Assembly (NCBI GenBank): GCA_020746835.1
Contig: JAGPNK010000010.1
Span: 1 to 64,000, forward strand
Direction: 5' to 3'
DNA length: 64,000 nt
Origin: Stachybotrys elegans
Lineage: Eukaryota > Ascomycota > Sordariomycetes > Hypocreales > Stachybotryaceae
The notes under the pieces were generated by a model. The model was given only the letters and a program-made list of their open reading frames with translations. It did not search any database and was not told the origin of the DNA. Shown piece by piece: positions 1 through 12,654 of this stretch; the first letter of the stretch is position 1; each line of letters starts with the position of its first letter. The translations under genes were made by a program, and so were the position numbers.

Positions 1-49
1 AGTATTTTATAGTATAAATAATAAGGTATATTATAATAATATTATTATA

Positions 50-1397
50 ATAAGGAAAAGAGTATATAGTATAGAGTATAAATAGTAAAAAGTAAATAAA
101 TAGTAGAGATAGTGCTTAATGCCCTAGCAACTAATATAGTTATAAATAGTAAAGATAAATAATAATAAAGCTATTATTAGGCTGCCCTTATATATAGAGT
201 AGCTAACTGGCTAAGTAGCTAAGCTATAGGTGGCTATAACTTTATTATAAGCTATATATATACAGGCATATAATATAATAGAATGTTAAGATATATAGAG
301 GGTTAGGGCAGGATTAGACTAGATAGAAGGCTTTAACTAATGGTATCTAGCTAGGAAGCTTTAATTAACTTATTAAATAAGATTATTAATACTATAGAAG
401 CCTTATTGTAACCTATACCTAGATAGAGAGTATTACTAGCTATAACTATAAGGTTATAATGCTAATGGAAAGCTTTAACTAATAACGCTAGAAAAGCCTA
501 TAATATTGCTCTAGGCTACTAATAGAGAAAAGCTTAATGCCTATAGCTATATAAAGCCCTTAAGCCCCTAGCTTAAGAGAGATAAGTTTATTATCTATAT
601 CCTACTATCTACTTATATCTTATAGTTAAAATATAAATAAATAATATTTATATCTATAATAATATAGCTACTTTAGTAGCTATAATAGCCTTAGTTATTA
701 CTATTACTAATACTAGTAAAGTTATTTATAAAATAAGTTACTCTAAGAGATTTTCTAATAATAGTATTACTAATAGTAATAGAATAACTTCTACTATCTC
801 CCTTCTTTAGCTAATTTAAAGCTAGAATATAAAAAATAGAAAAGTAAGTAGGCTAAGAAAAGCTAGCTCTTTAATAATAAGTCTCTTAGCTAGAAAGTTA
901 ATCTTATAAATAGGTTATAGCTATAAGACCCTAGTATAAATAGATATATAGCTTGCTTTAGAAGCTAGAGATAGTTAGAGTTACTCTAAGAGAGTTAGCT
1001 TAGTTTTTTAATATAAGTTTTTAGTTAGTTTTTTAGTTTAGTTATTAAATTAATTACTTTTACTATCTTTAAATTATATACCTAATATCTCTATAATATA
1101 ATATTTAATTACATACTAATACTATTATAGAGAGTAAAAAGAGTTAGACAAATAATATACAATAGACAAGCAATGTATCAGAAGCTATAGTTATATACAG
1201 AAGTATGCAATGCATTGGAAGCCGTAGTCATGTGCAGAAGCTATGCGTATGTAATGCGAAGGAGCCGTGGGGGAAGCACGTGATGCGGGGAACCTACTTA
1301 GTCAGCAACGGTATGTGGGAACGGGTCCAGGGTAAGCCAGAAAAGATAGTAAAAGAAAAAAACAGTGCAAGCCTTTTAAACCTCATGCTCAGGAGGG
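50..1397 (-). mobile_element. Family A retroposon, full-length copy
   Basis: A 1,348-bp copy in reverse orientation, flanked by a perfect 14-bp target-site duplication (ataatattattata at 36-49 and 1398-1411). Its sense 5' end (cctcctgagcataagg-like, read on the minus strand) lies near 1,397 and its constant 3' end near 50. Most of it is heavily AT-shifted, but about 1,200-1,400 has kept GC-rich sequence. I see no transposase, reverse transcriptase or other recognisable protein, so it is best read as non-autonomous. Terminal matches to at least 20 other copies in the window define the family. Confidence 0.85.
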
Positions 1398-1717
1398 ATA
1401 ATATTATTATAGTCGCTATTAGAATTAATATATACCTGTATAAGCTTAAGTAAGCTTTTATTAAATTATTTATAGTTAATATAAATATAGATCTATTAAA
1501 GACCTTTATTATATTTCTAGTAGTAGTTATATTTAGTAAATTAATTAATACCTTAGGCTTTATTATATTAAAATAAAAGCTTTAGGCTATTTAAGGTCTA
1601 ACCTTTTTATTTATATTAAAAATAATAAAATAATTTCTTAGTTTAACTAGATTATTATATAACTATATTCTAAGATATCTTATAATTATTTATTTATTTT
1701 AATAGTATAAAATTAAA

Positions 1718-2815
1718 CCCCTCCTAAGCATAAGGTTTAAAAGGCTTATACTATTTTCTTTTTACTGTCTTTTCTAGCTTACCCTGGACCCATTCCTATA
1801 TACAATTGCTAACTAAGCAGGTTCCCTATATTATATAACTAGTGCCTGGCTTTCCCTATGGCTTCTTTATATTATATACTTCTTTATAGCCTTCTATATA
1901 TAACTATAGTATCTAATGTATTATATACTTCTATATATAACTATAATAAGGAAAAGAGTATATAGTATAGAGTATAAATAGTAAAGAGTAAATAAATAAT
2001 AGAGGTAGTATCTAGTGCCCTAGTAACTAATGTAGTTATAAATAGTAAAGAAGAATAATAATAAGGCTATTGTTAGGCATATAGAGTAGCCAACTGGCTA
2101 AGTGGCTGAGCCATAGGTGGCTGTAACTTTGTTACAAGCCATATATACACAGGCATGTAATGCGACGGGATGTTAAGCGGCGAGTTAGATAACAGTTCAT
2201 ACCGAAATGACTATATATAACTATAGCTTCTAATATATTACTTATCTATTCTCTCTATAATATTATATTATAAAGACATTAAGTATATAATTTAGTAAGA
2301 TAGTAAAAGTAATTAATTTAATAACTAAACTAAAAAACTAACTAAAAACTTATATTAAAAAACTAAGTTAAGGTTCTATATCTATAATCTATTTATAAGG
2401 TTAACTTTCTAGTTAAAGGGCTTATTATTAGAGAGCTAGCTTTTCTTAGTCTATTTATTCTTTTACTTTTTATATTCTAGCTCTAAATTAGCTAGAGAAA
2501 GGGGATAGTAGAAGTTATTCTATTATATACTATTAGTAATATTATTATTAAAAGATCCCTTAGAGTAACTTACTTTATAGATAACTTTACTAGTATTAAT
2601 AATAGTAATAGCTAAGGCTACTATAGCTATTAGAGTAGCTATATTATTATAGATATAGGTATTATTTACTTATATTTTAATTATAAAGTATAAGTAGATA
2701 GTAGAATATAGATAATAATTTTTTTTTTTAAAGTAAAGGCTTAAGGGCTTTATATAGCTATAGACTAAAGATAGATTAAGCTTTTTCTATTAATAGCCTA
2801 AAGTAATATTATATA
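1718..2815 (+). mobile_element. Family A retroposon, 3'-incomplete copy inside Gypsy-1
   Basis: It starts with the family 5' end (ccctcctaagcataagg) and runs through the middle of the element to about 2,815, where Gypsy-1 integrase sequence resumes on the other strand. The usual 3' end is missing and no clean target duplication is visible, so this copy was probably cut by a later deletion. It is interrupted by a minus-strand copy at 1,946-2,210. Confidence 0.65.
1946..2210 (-). mobile_element. Family A retroposon, 5'-truncated, nested
   Basis: A 265-bp copy carrying only the family 3' part. It is flanked by a perfect 15-bp duplication, ctatatataactata (1931-1945 and 2211-2225), and sits inside the plus-strand copy at 1,718-2,815. 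It is GC-richer towards its truncated end (2,160-2,200). Confidence 0.85.
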
Positions 2816-3014
2816 TATAAGCTGCTAGACTATCTTCTATAGACTTATAAAAAACTATAGTCCTTTATCTAAGATAATAATATATAGTAGTCCCTAGTTA
2901 GACTTAAAATAGGCTTAAAAAAGGATTTTACTAGTATTTATTACTATAATCTTTTTATCTATTGGTTTTAGAATAGTCTCCTTAGTAAACTTATTAATAA
3001 TAACTATTAGTATA

Positions 3015-3148
3015 ATAAGGAAAAGAGTGTATAGTATAGAGTATAAGCAGTAGAGAGCAAATAAACAGTAGAGATAGTGCCTAGTGCCCTAGTAACTAAT
3101 ATAGTTATAAATAGTAGAGAGAAACAACAATAAGGCCATTCTTAGGCG
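3015..3148 (-). mobile_element. Family A retroposon, 5'-truncated, in Gypsy-1 integrase
   Basis: A 134-bp 3'-end copy with perfect 14-bp duplications (taactattagtata at 3001-3014 and 3149-3162). It interrupts the decayed Gypsy-1 integrase and is lightly mutated compared with the full-length copies. Confidence 0.85.
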
Positions 3149-4970
3149 TAACTATTAGTATATTATAGCTATTTATTATAGTTAAAAGTACTATAATAAA
3201 GTTAATTATAATAATTTAGTATAGATATAATAGTAAAAAGGTAGACTATAGATTCCTATAGGCTTTATATCTTCTAGTTTAATATACTTTATACTCTAGA
3301 TATATCTAAAGGTACTGTTTAAACTTATATTATCCTAATCTAATAATAAACTAATTAATAAAGTTAAATAGTTTTATATATTCTAGATAATTGCTATTAT
3401 ATACTATATTAAATACTTTATATAAAACTATATCTATTAAATATAGTTAGTTAGGTTAATTTTCTATCTATTTAAAAATTAGTCTATTATTATTATAAAA
3501 GAGTAGTTTAGCTTAGTTTAATAGATCTAGGTTATTATTATTATATATTTACTTTAAATTAAGCTCTAGATCTTATTATTAATATAGCTCTAGATAAGCT
3601 TTATATAGAAGTTTAGACTTAATTTAATAAAGTATACTATTAGATATAGAACTAGTCTAAATCTATCTATTATATAATATACTAACTTTAGTAAATATAA
3701 ATTAAAATTAAAAGTAAGCTATAACTTAGGTATATTATTTAGTTAACTAAATTAATCTATTTTATTCTCTAACTATTTATTATATAGCCTGCTTAATATA
3801 TTAAATACTAAATAGTCTTTACTAGCTTTATATACTAAATATATATTAAACTTACTAATATATTCTATTGTTTAAATAATCTTTTTATTAGCTATTACTT
3901 TTACTATTATATTTAAAATATTAACTTAATAGTCTATATTAATAATAAACTAGTAGTTAGTAAAGTATTTAATAAATACTTTATTAATTATATTAATCTA
4001 CTAATAGGTTTTATAAAGTATCTAAATATAACTATTTATCTCTATTTTTATTAACTAATAGTATTTTTTAGCTACTAATAAAACTTTTAATAGAAATATA
4101 ATAGATTTAATAGCTATATATAGAGAATATATTATAACTTATTTTATTTACTATTATAGATTTTATTTATAGTATTCTTCTTAATATAGTATACTATAAC
4201 TCTAATTCCTTACTTTAATATATTAAAGTTAATAAATAGTATATAATTTAGTAAAAAGTATATAAATATCTTATTATTAGTTAAAGTTATTTTAATATTA
4301 TAAAATAACTTGATTTTCTTTTTAATTAATATAAAATCTATTAGTTTCTATAATTTAAATCTTAGCTTTATATCTATTAGTTGATTTTCTAACTTTTAAT
4401 ATATTAAAGCTATTTTTTTAATTTAATATACTTATTATAGTTATAGCTTTTACTATTATAATAGATTAATAATTATTATATATTTTAAAATATAGTTATA
4501 TAGAGAGTCTATAAATCTAAGGAATTATTTTATAGCCTTAAAGTTTATTAGGAATATTAAGCTTTTAATTACTTATAATTTTTAGTTTAATATAGCTAGT
4601 CTAAGTATATTAATAACTTTATCTAAAACCACTATAATAGAGAATATAATAAAGGTTTTAGTTAGTTTAATACTAATATTTACTATTAATAGATATATAA
4701 ACATTTACTCTAGATTATAGAGATAGTTATTAATACTAACTAATACTATTATAATATTATTATAGTATACTTTACTATTAGTTCTAGATAAAATTTAATC
4801 TATTTAGTATTAGATATATATATTAAAGCCTTTATATTCTATTATTAATATATTAAATATATATTGATTAATATATATTATAACTATAAAGGCCTACTTG
4901 GATTCTAAATAAAGTTACTATTAATAGTAAAAGCTTATAGTCTCTATTATTATAATATAGATAGCTTAAT

Positions 4971-5295
4971 GTATGGTTGCAGTCAGTTAGAGCCTTCCAT
5001 CTGGTCTGGTATATGCATCTATCATTTCGGCCAGCTCGACATCCCGTCGCATTACATGCCTGCGCATGTGTGGCTTATAACGTCACAGCCACCTGTGGCT
5101 CGGCCACTCGGCCATTCAGCCGTTCGGCCAGTTAGCTACTCCATATAAGCAAGGGCAGCCTAATAATAGCCTTATTATTATTTTTCTTTACTATTTATAA
5201 CCATATTAGTTACTAAAGTACTAAATACTATCTTTACTATTTATTTATTTTTTATTATTTATACTCTATATTATATACTCTTTTTCTTATTATAA
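4971..5295 (+). mobile_element. Family A retroposon, 5'-truncated
   Basis: A 325-bp copy with 10-bp duplications (atagcttaat at 4961-4970 and 5296-5305), inside Gypsy-1. Its first 170 bp or so are well preserved and still contain cggccactcggcc-like sequence. Confidence 0.8.
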
Positions 5296-5368
5296 ATAGC
5301 TTAATTTATTTTAGATATTAGTTTATTTTATTACTTTATAAAATATATATTTATAAAGATTATTTTAT

Positions 5369-5732
5369 AATAAGAAAAAGAATATATAGTATAGAGTATA
5401 AGTAATAAAGAGTAAATAAATAGTAAAGATAGTGTTTAGTGTTTTAGTAACTAATATAGTTATAAATAGTAGAGAAAAATAATAATAAGGCTATTATTAG
5501 GCTGCCTTTATATATAGGGTAGCCAACTGGCCAAGTGGCCGAGCCATAGGTGGCTGCGACTTTGTCACAAGCCACACTGAGCTCATGCACAGGCATGTAA
5601 TGCAACAGGATGTCAAGACATACAGAGGGTTGGGGTGTGGTCAGATGGAAGGCTCTGATAGTGCCCGGCTGGGAAGCTTCAGTTGACTCATCGAATAAGG
5701 TTGCCGACGCTGCAGAAGCCTTGCTGTGACTG
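5369..5732 (-). mobile_element. Family A retroposon, 5'-truncated
   Basis: A 364-bp copy. The flanking 16-bp duplication is taaagattattttata at 5353-5368 and taaagattatcttata at 5733-5748, differing by one C/T change. The 3' third is AT-shifted, while 5,520-5,735 is GC-rich and almost undamaged. Confidence 0.8.
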
Positions 5733-6422
5733 TAAAGATTATCTTATAATTAAAAAAAGAATATATAATATAGAGTATAAATAGTAAAAAGTAAATAAAT
5801 AATAGAGATAGTATTTAGTACTCTAGTAATTAATATAGTTATAAATAGTAGAGAGAAATAATAATAAGGCTATTATTAGGCTATCTATATAGGGTAGCTA
5901 ACTGGCTAAGTGGCCGAGCTATAGATAGCTATGACTTTATTATAAGCCATACTAAGCTTATATATAGGTATATAATGCAACGGGATATTAAGCTAGCCTT
6001 ATATATAGAAGGTTACGGCAGGGTCAGTGCCTAGCTAGGAAGCTTTAGTTAACTTATTAAATAAGGTTGCTAATGCTATAGAAGCCTTGCTATAACTATA
6101 ACTGTGACTATGCCTAGATAGAGAATGCCACTAGTAATATAAATAGAAAGCTTTAATAATGCTAGAAAAGCCTATAATAGTCCATGGCTATATAAAGCCC
6201 TTAAGTCTCTAGCTTAAGAAAGAAGAATTCATTATCTATATTACTTAAATCTATTATATCTATTAATATAGAATTAAATAATAATAATAGTAATAATATA
6301 GCTACTCTAGTAGCTATAATAGCCCTAGCTATTATCTCTATTTATATTTCTAATAATATTATTATTAAGGTAAGTCCTTTTAAGTAGTTTTCTAATAGTA
6401 ATATTACTAATAGTCTAGAAAT

Positions 6423-7833
6423 CCCTCCTAAGCATAAGGTTTAAAAGGCTTATACTGGTTTTTTTTACTATCTTTTCTAGCTTACCCTAGATCTATTTCT
6501 ATATACTATTACTAACTAAGTAGGTTCTCTATATTATATACTTCCCCTATAGCTCCTTTATATTATATGCTTCCTTATATAACTATGGCTTCTAATATAT
6601 TGCTTGCGCTTTAGCTACTATAGTCTATTATATATTATTTATCTAGCTCTTCTTACTCTCTATAATATTATATTATAGGGGTATTAGATATATAATTTAA
6701 AGGCAGTAAGAGTAATTAATTCAAAAACTAATCTAAAAAACCAACTAAAAACCCTAATTAAAAAACCAAGCTAAGGCTTCTAAAGCAAGCTAGCCCTATA
6801 GCTAGTATTTGCTATTGCCCTTAATATATTCTAACTCTATCTCTAGCTTTCTCTCTAATTTCTTATCCCTTTTTTTACTCTTTTTTCTAGACTTTAAATA
6901 TAATTCTTTATTAAAATTACTATATATTAGGAATATATAAAAGTTATTCTATTTCTAGACTATTAGTAATACTACTATTAAATAGCTTAGAGAAAACTAT
7001 TTAAAAGGACTTACTTTAATAATAATATTATTAGAGATATAAATAGAGATAGTAACTAGGGCTACTATAACTATTAGAGTAGCTTTAGTAAAGAGATTTT
7101 ATCTCTCTACTATATTATTACTATTATTATTATTTAATTCTATATTAATATTAATCTTAGTACATATTTAAGTAATATAGATAAGGAATTCTTCTTTTTT
7201 AAGCTAGGGGCTTAAGGGCTTTATATAGCCATAGACTAAATAAGCTTTTTAATAGCTCTATTAGCAGCCTAAAGCAATAGTATATTGCTAAAAATATCAT
7301 CTCTATCTAGGCATTATCTAATTTATAGGTAACCTTATATAGTTATAGTTATAGACTTTTCTAGTATTAGTAACCTTATAGTTATAGTTAGTTAAAGCTT
7401 TCTATTTATATTATAGCATTCTCTATCTAGGTATAGTTATAGTTATAGTTATAGTAAGGCTTCTATAGTATTAATAACCTTATTTAGTTAGTTAGTATTT
7501 ATTTAATAAGTTAACTAAAGCTTTCTAGCTAGACACTAGTAACCTTATATAGTTATAATTAGTCTAGTATATATATCTATTTTAAGGCTAGCTTAATATT
7601 CTATTATACTATATGCCTATATATAGTTAAGCTTAGTATGGCTTATAACATTACAGCCACCTATAGCTCGGCTACTTAGCCAGTTAGCTACTCTATATAC
7701 CTAATAATAGCCTTATTATTATTTCTCTTTACTATTTATAACTATATTAGTTACTAGGGTACTAAATACTATCTTTACTATTTATTTACTTTTTACTATT
7801 TATACTCTATACTATATACTCTTTTCCTTATTA
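6423..7833 (+). mobile_element. Family A retroposon, full-length, nested
   Basis: A 1,411-bp copy from ccctcctaagcataagg to the CTTTTCCTTA end. It sits inside the minus copy of 5,749-8,549, whose sequence resumes exactly afterwards. Flanks are tagtctagaaat (6411-6422) and taatttagaaat (7834-7845), an imperfect duplication consistent with later mutation. Heavily AT-shifted. Confidence 0.8.
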
Positions 7834-8238
7834 TAATTTAGAAATAGAATAACTTTTATATATTTCTAATATATAGTAATTTTAATAAAAAATTATATTT
7901 AAAGCCTAGAAAAAAGAGTAAAAAAAGTAATAAAAAACTAAAAAGAAAACTAGAGATAGAGTTAGAATATATTAAAAGTAATAGTAAATACTAGCTATAG
8001 AGCCCTAGTATAATTAGCTTGGTTTTTAATTAGGGTTTTTAATTAGGGTTTTTAATTAGTTTTTTAAATTAGTTTTTAAATTAATTACTTTTACTATCTT
8101 CCTACTAAATTATATATTTAATACCTCTATAATATAATATTATAAAGAGTAAGTAATATATTAAAAGCTATGGTTATATAGGGAAGGTACTATATAATGC
8201 ATTAGAAGCTATAGTTATATATAGAAGCTATATATATA

Positions 8239-8373
8239 ATGAGGAAAAGAGTGTATAGTATAGGGTATAAGCAGTAGAGAGTAAATAAATAGTAGAGATA
8301 GTGCCTAGTGCTTTAGTAACTAATACAGTTATAAATAGTAAAGAGAAATAACAATAAGGCCATCATTAGGCTG
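8239..8373 (-). mobile_element. Family A retroposon, 5'-truncated, nested
   Basis: A 135-bp copy with a perfect 15-bp duplication (gaagctatatatata at 8224-8238 and 8374-8388), inserted in the 5,749-8,549 copy. Lightly mutated. Confidence 0.85.
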
Positions 8374-9452
8374 GAAGCTATATATATATACTATAAAAAA
8401 GTATATAATATAAAGGAGCTATAGAGGAAGTATATAATATAGAGAACCTATTTAGTTAGTAATAAAGTATAGAAATAGGTCTAGGGTAAGCTAGAAAAGA
8501 TAGTAAAAAAGAAACAGTATAAGCCTTTTAAACCTTATGTTTAGAAGGGAAAGATTTTCTTATTAAGGATATAGATATTAATAACTATATATTCTATAAT
8601 ATTTAGTTCTATCCTTTATTATATAATAAAGACTGGCTATAAGAATAGTATATATTTTATTATCTTATAGACTTTATTATTATCTTTAAGTTTAGTTATT
8701 ATTTTCTTAATAAATTATTAGTCTTTAGAACTAAGGGAATATATATAGTATTTCTTAGAGATAAGGTTATATTATCTAAGTTTTATCTAGATCTTTATTA
8801 TTTTATTTATTAAGATATTAGTATATTACTTATCCTAGAATATATATTAATACTTATTAATTAGCTACTAAATGTATTATACATTTAAAGTACTATTATT
8901 ATAGATATAAATGCCTAATCAATATATAACTATATACTTTATCTTAGATATATTTAGTTATAGAAGATAGGACTTTTATTAGATCTATACTTTTATTACT
9001 ATCTCTATTATTTCTTTAGACTCTTTTTAGTCTACTATATATATACTATACCCTAGATTAACTAACTTAAAATAGCCTAGTAATCTATTATATACTATAT
9101 ATATTAGTTTAATACTATTATTTATTATAATAATACTATCTATAGATATATCTATTAGAAATATATATTAGATAGTACTCTTAATTATATTTAGTTTAAA
9201 TATAAAATCTTATCCTTCTAGTATATTATATAAGACTATAATAAATAACTATATATATAGTAAAATAGTTTAGTTTACTTTTAATATAACTATAGCCTTT
9301 ATCTATTAGATTCTTATCTAGACTAATATAGAGATAGTAATTCTATAAGATTATATATATACTATTCTAAAACTAAGGTATATATTAATATATTTAGATT
9401 CTATAATATTTATTTCTAATAGTATATTAGCTTTTAGTCTATTAATTAATAT

Positions 9453-10755
9453 AATAAGAAAAAGAGTATATAGTATAGAGTATAAATAATAGAAAGTAAA
9501 TAAACAGTAGAGATAATATCTAGTACCCTAGTAACTAATATAGTTATAAATAGTAGAGAATAATAATAATAAGGCTATTATTAGGCTACCCTTGTATATA
9601 GGGTAGCCAACTGGCCAAGTGGCCGAGTGGCCGAGTGGCCGAGTGGCTAAGTGGCCGAGCCATAGGTGGCTATGACTTTATTACAAGCTATACTAAGCTT
9701 ATGCATAGGCATATAATATAACAGGATGTTAAGAGAGGGTTAGGGCAGGGTTAAATAAGGTTGCGCTATAGAAGCCTTGTTATAACCTATGCCTAGATAG
9801 AGAGTGCTACTAGTAATGCTAATGGAAAGCTTTAACTGACTGTAACTATAAGGTTATACTAGAAAAGCCTATAATCTTACTCTAGGCTGCTAATAGAGAA
9901 AAGCTTATTTGGCCTATAGCTATATAAAGCCTTTAAGTCTCTAGTTTAAGAGAGAAGAATTCCTTATCTATATTACTTAAATATCTATTAATATAGAATT
10001 AAATAATAATACTAGTAATAATATAGCTACTTTAGTAACTATAGTAGTTCTAATTACTATCCCTATCTATATTCTTAATAATATTATTATTAAGATAAGT
10101 CTTTTTAAGCAGTATAATAATAGTATTACTAATAGTCTAGAATATAATAGAATAACTTCTATATACTATCTTTATATAGTAATTTTAATAAAGAATTATA
10201 TCTAAAGCCTAGAAAAAAGAATAAAAAAAAGGGCAAGAGGCTAAAGAGAAGGCTAGAGATAGAGACTAATTATATTAATAGTAGAAGTAATAGCTATATA
10301 GGGCTATAGAGATATATAGCTTGCTTTAGGAGCTAGAGATAGTTAGAGTTACTCTAAGAGAGCTTTAGCTTAGTTTTTTAGTTAGGGTTTTTAGTTAGTT
10401 TTTTAAATTACTTTTTAAATTAATTACTCTTACTATCTTTAAATTATATACCTAATACCTTTATAATATAATATTATAAAGAGAATAAACTATAGTAGCT
10501 AAAGCATAAGTAATATATTAAAAGCTATAGTTATATATAGAAGCTATACAGCTATAAAGGAACTATAGTTATATAAGAAGGTTAAGCTATAAAGAAGTAT
10601 ATAATATAAAGGAGCTATAGGAGAAGCTAGGCACTAGTTATATAATGTAGGGAACCTGCTTAGTTAGTAACGGTATATAGGAATGGGTCTAGGGTAAGCT
10701 AGAAAAGATACTAAAAAAAATAGTATAAGCCTTTTAAACCTTATACTTAGGAGGG
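9453..10755 (-). mobile_element. Family A retroposon, full-length copy
   Basis: A 1,303-bp copy with a perfect 14-bp duplication (ctattaattaatat at 9439-9452 and 10756-10769). The part at about 9,600-9,690 carries a local expansion of a gccgagtg unit (several tandem copies), the only copy where this is seen. Confidence 0.85.
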
Positions 10756-10858
10756 CTATTAATTAATATTACTTTAACTTATAATTTAGTATAAGCTTCT
10801 AATTAATCTTTTATTTATTTAAGAAAGTAAAGCTATAGCTAGATATATTTAATAGTAT

Positions 10859-11288
10859 GATAAAAAATTTCAAGCTACTAATTCTTAGCAAAGGGGCACC
10901 TAACCTAGACCGTTTGGAATAGTATGCCTAACCCTAATAAAGCCAGCCTATACCCGATTAGGTTAGGGCAGTTCTATATCCCTAGATAATATATAATGAG
11001 GTATTATATTATAGAACTAATAAGAGATTTACTACTAGATTATATAGTATATTAGATAACTATTATATCTATTAGTTATATAATATTTTATATAATCTTT
11101 AGTATAATAAGAGATAGAGTTATAGCCTAACTATTATAATAAAACTAGTAGGCCCTAAGAATATATTTAATTAATAAGAGAGTAAGAAAATAAAAACAGA
11201 GATTAGAGGTACTAGTAAGATTTAAACCTATAACCTTACTAATTAAAGCGTAGTCTTTTGCATGCAGCTGCCCGTTATACTATAGCAC
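10859..11288 (-). mobile_element. tRNA-headed SINE-like element
   Basis: A 430-bp segment with a perfect 15-bp duplication (tatatttaatagtat at 10844-10858 and 11289-11303). On the minus strand it begins exactly with a tRNA-like head (see 11,208-11,289), followed by about 240 bp of AT-rich body. A GC-richer part near 10,890-10,975 contains cctaaccctaat and attaggttaggg, which could pair. This layout, a Pol III-type head at one terminus with long duplications, is that of a tRNA-derived SINE. Only one copy is seen here. A chance insertion next to a tRNA relic is the alternative. Confidence 0.6.
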
Positions 11289-11289
11289 T
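11208..11289 (-). pseudogene. Degenerate tRNA-like sequence (SINE head)
   Basis: The minus strand shows an acceptor pair (AGTGCTA with TAGTACC; six of seven positions pair, counting one G-T), an A-box-like TATAGTATAACGG and a T-loop/B-box-like GGTTTAAATC, where GGTTCGAATC is standard. The C-to-T differences look like RIP. The span is 82 nt. A possible anticodon arm (ACTA/TAGT) is weak, so I do not assign an amino acid. It marks the 5' end of the SINE-like element, not a working tRNA gene. Confidence 0.5.
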
Positions 11290-11315
11290 ATATTTAATAG
11301 TATAGTATTTATTAT

Positions 11316-12654
11316 CCTCCTGAGCATAAGGTTTAAAAGGCTTACACTGGTTTTTTTTTACTGTCTTTTCTAGCTTACTCTAGATCTATTTTTATATACT
11401 ATTGCTAACTAAGCAGGTTCTCTATATTATATACTTCCTCTATAGCTCCTTTATATTATATATTAGCCTTCTTATATAGCCGTAGCTTTTTCACAGCTTA
11501 GCGCACAGCTTCTATACATGACTATAGCTTTTGACACATCGTACAGTACCTTCCGTACATGACTACAGCTTCTGACACATTGCTTGACTGACCCTCCAAG
11601 CGCTTTGGCTACTGCAGTCTATTGACAGCTCTCTATAATGTTATGTCATAGGGGCATTAGGCATATAATTTAGTGAGAAGGCAGTAAAAGTAATTAATTT
11701 AATAACTAAATAAAGAAACTGACTAAAAACCTATACTGAAAAACTAAGCTAATAACTCTAACTATCTCTAGCTTCTAAAGCAAGCCAGCCCTATAGCTAT
11801 TACTCTCTCATTAGCTTGATTTAGCTACTAAAGGACTTATTATTAGTAAGTTAGGCCTTCTTACTCTTTCTACCCTATTGCTTTTTATATAGCTCTAGGG
11901 CTCTAGAGAAAGAGAAGTAATAGAAGTTATTCTATTACTATTAGTAATACTATTATTAGATCTCTTAGGGTAACTTACCTTATAGATGACTTTACTAGTG
12001 TTTATAGTAGCAGTAGCTAAGGCTACTATAGCTACTAAAGCAGCTATATTATTATAGATATAGGTATTATTTACTTATATTTTAAGTAACTATAAGGTAT
12101 AAATAGGTAGTGGGATATAGATAATAAATTTATCTCTCTTAAGCTAGGGGCTTAAGGGCTTTATATAGCTATAGGTATAGATTAAGCTTTTCAATAGCTC
12201 TATTAATAGCCTAAAGCAATGGCTTTTCTAGTATTATTAAAGCTTTCCATTAGTATTGCTAGTAACACTCTCTATCTAGGCATAGGTCACGGTTATAGTT
12301 ACAATAAGGCTTCTATAGTGTAACCTTATTTAATAAGTCAACTAAAGCTTCCTAGCCAGACACTAATCCTGCCCTAACCCTCTGTATGTATATGTGTATG
12401 TATGTGTCTGCGAAAGGCTAGCTTAACATCCTATTGTATTACATGCCTGTATATATATGGCTTGTAACATTGCAGCCACCTGTGGCTCGGCCACTCAGCC
12501 AGTTGGCTACCCTATACAGACAGCCTAATAATAGCCTTATTATTATTTCTCTCTACTATTTATAACTATATTAGTTACTAGGGCACTAGGCACTACCTCT
12601 ACTGTTTATTTGCTCTCTACTACTTATACCCTATACTATATACTCTTTCCTTAT
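11316..12654 (+). mobile_element. Family A retroposon, full-length copy
   Basis: A 1,339-bp copy from cctcctgagcataagg to the ctctttccttat end, with a perfect 15-bp duplication (tatagtatttattat at 11301-11315 and 12655-12669). It abuts the right duplication of the SINE-like element. Fairly well preserved at 11,490-11,640. Confidence 0.85.

Larger units (their letters stand above)
1412..5352 (-). mobile_element. Gypsy-1: decayed Ty3/Gypsy pol, RT to integrase
   Basis: Read on the minus strand from about 5,350 downwards, and skipping inserted family A copies, the translation follows a fungal Ty3/Gypsy polymerase. At about 4,960-4,700 there is an RT stretch with a decayed YVDD box (VYYNNIII). 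At about 4,620-4,560 comes a segment like LRFPKNLKALEHFLGLTGWL. At about 3,010-2,850 there is an integrase stretch (LIVIINKFTKETILKPI and LYIIILDKGL, from DRFSK and ISDRG ancestors). Stops lie where Trp and Gln are expected, and Asp has become Asn, as RIP predicts. Segments 1,412-1,717, 2,816-3,000, 3,163-4,960 and 5,306-5,352 belong to it. No LTR was found; the left end probably lies outside the window. Non-functional. Confidence 0.7.
5749..8549 (-). mobile_element. Family A retroposon, full-length, host of two nested copies
   Basis: A reverse-oriented copy split by a plus copy (6,423-7,833) and a short minus copy (8,239-8,373). Its right flank (aaagattttctta at 8550-8562) matches the duplication on its left (5,735-5,747) with one change. 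It therefore entered the same target used by the neighbouring copy at 5,369-5,732. Confidence 0.7.

Noticed and set aside
1205..1453. 82-codon open frame in the AT-rich block
   Set aside because: It lies in the preserved 5' part of a family A copy and runs past its duplication into the next sequence; no copy elsewhere keeps the frame.
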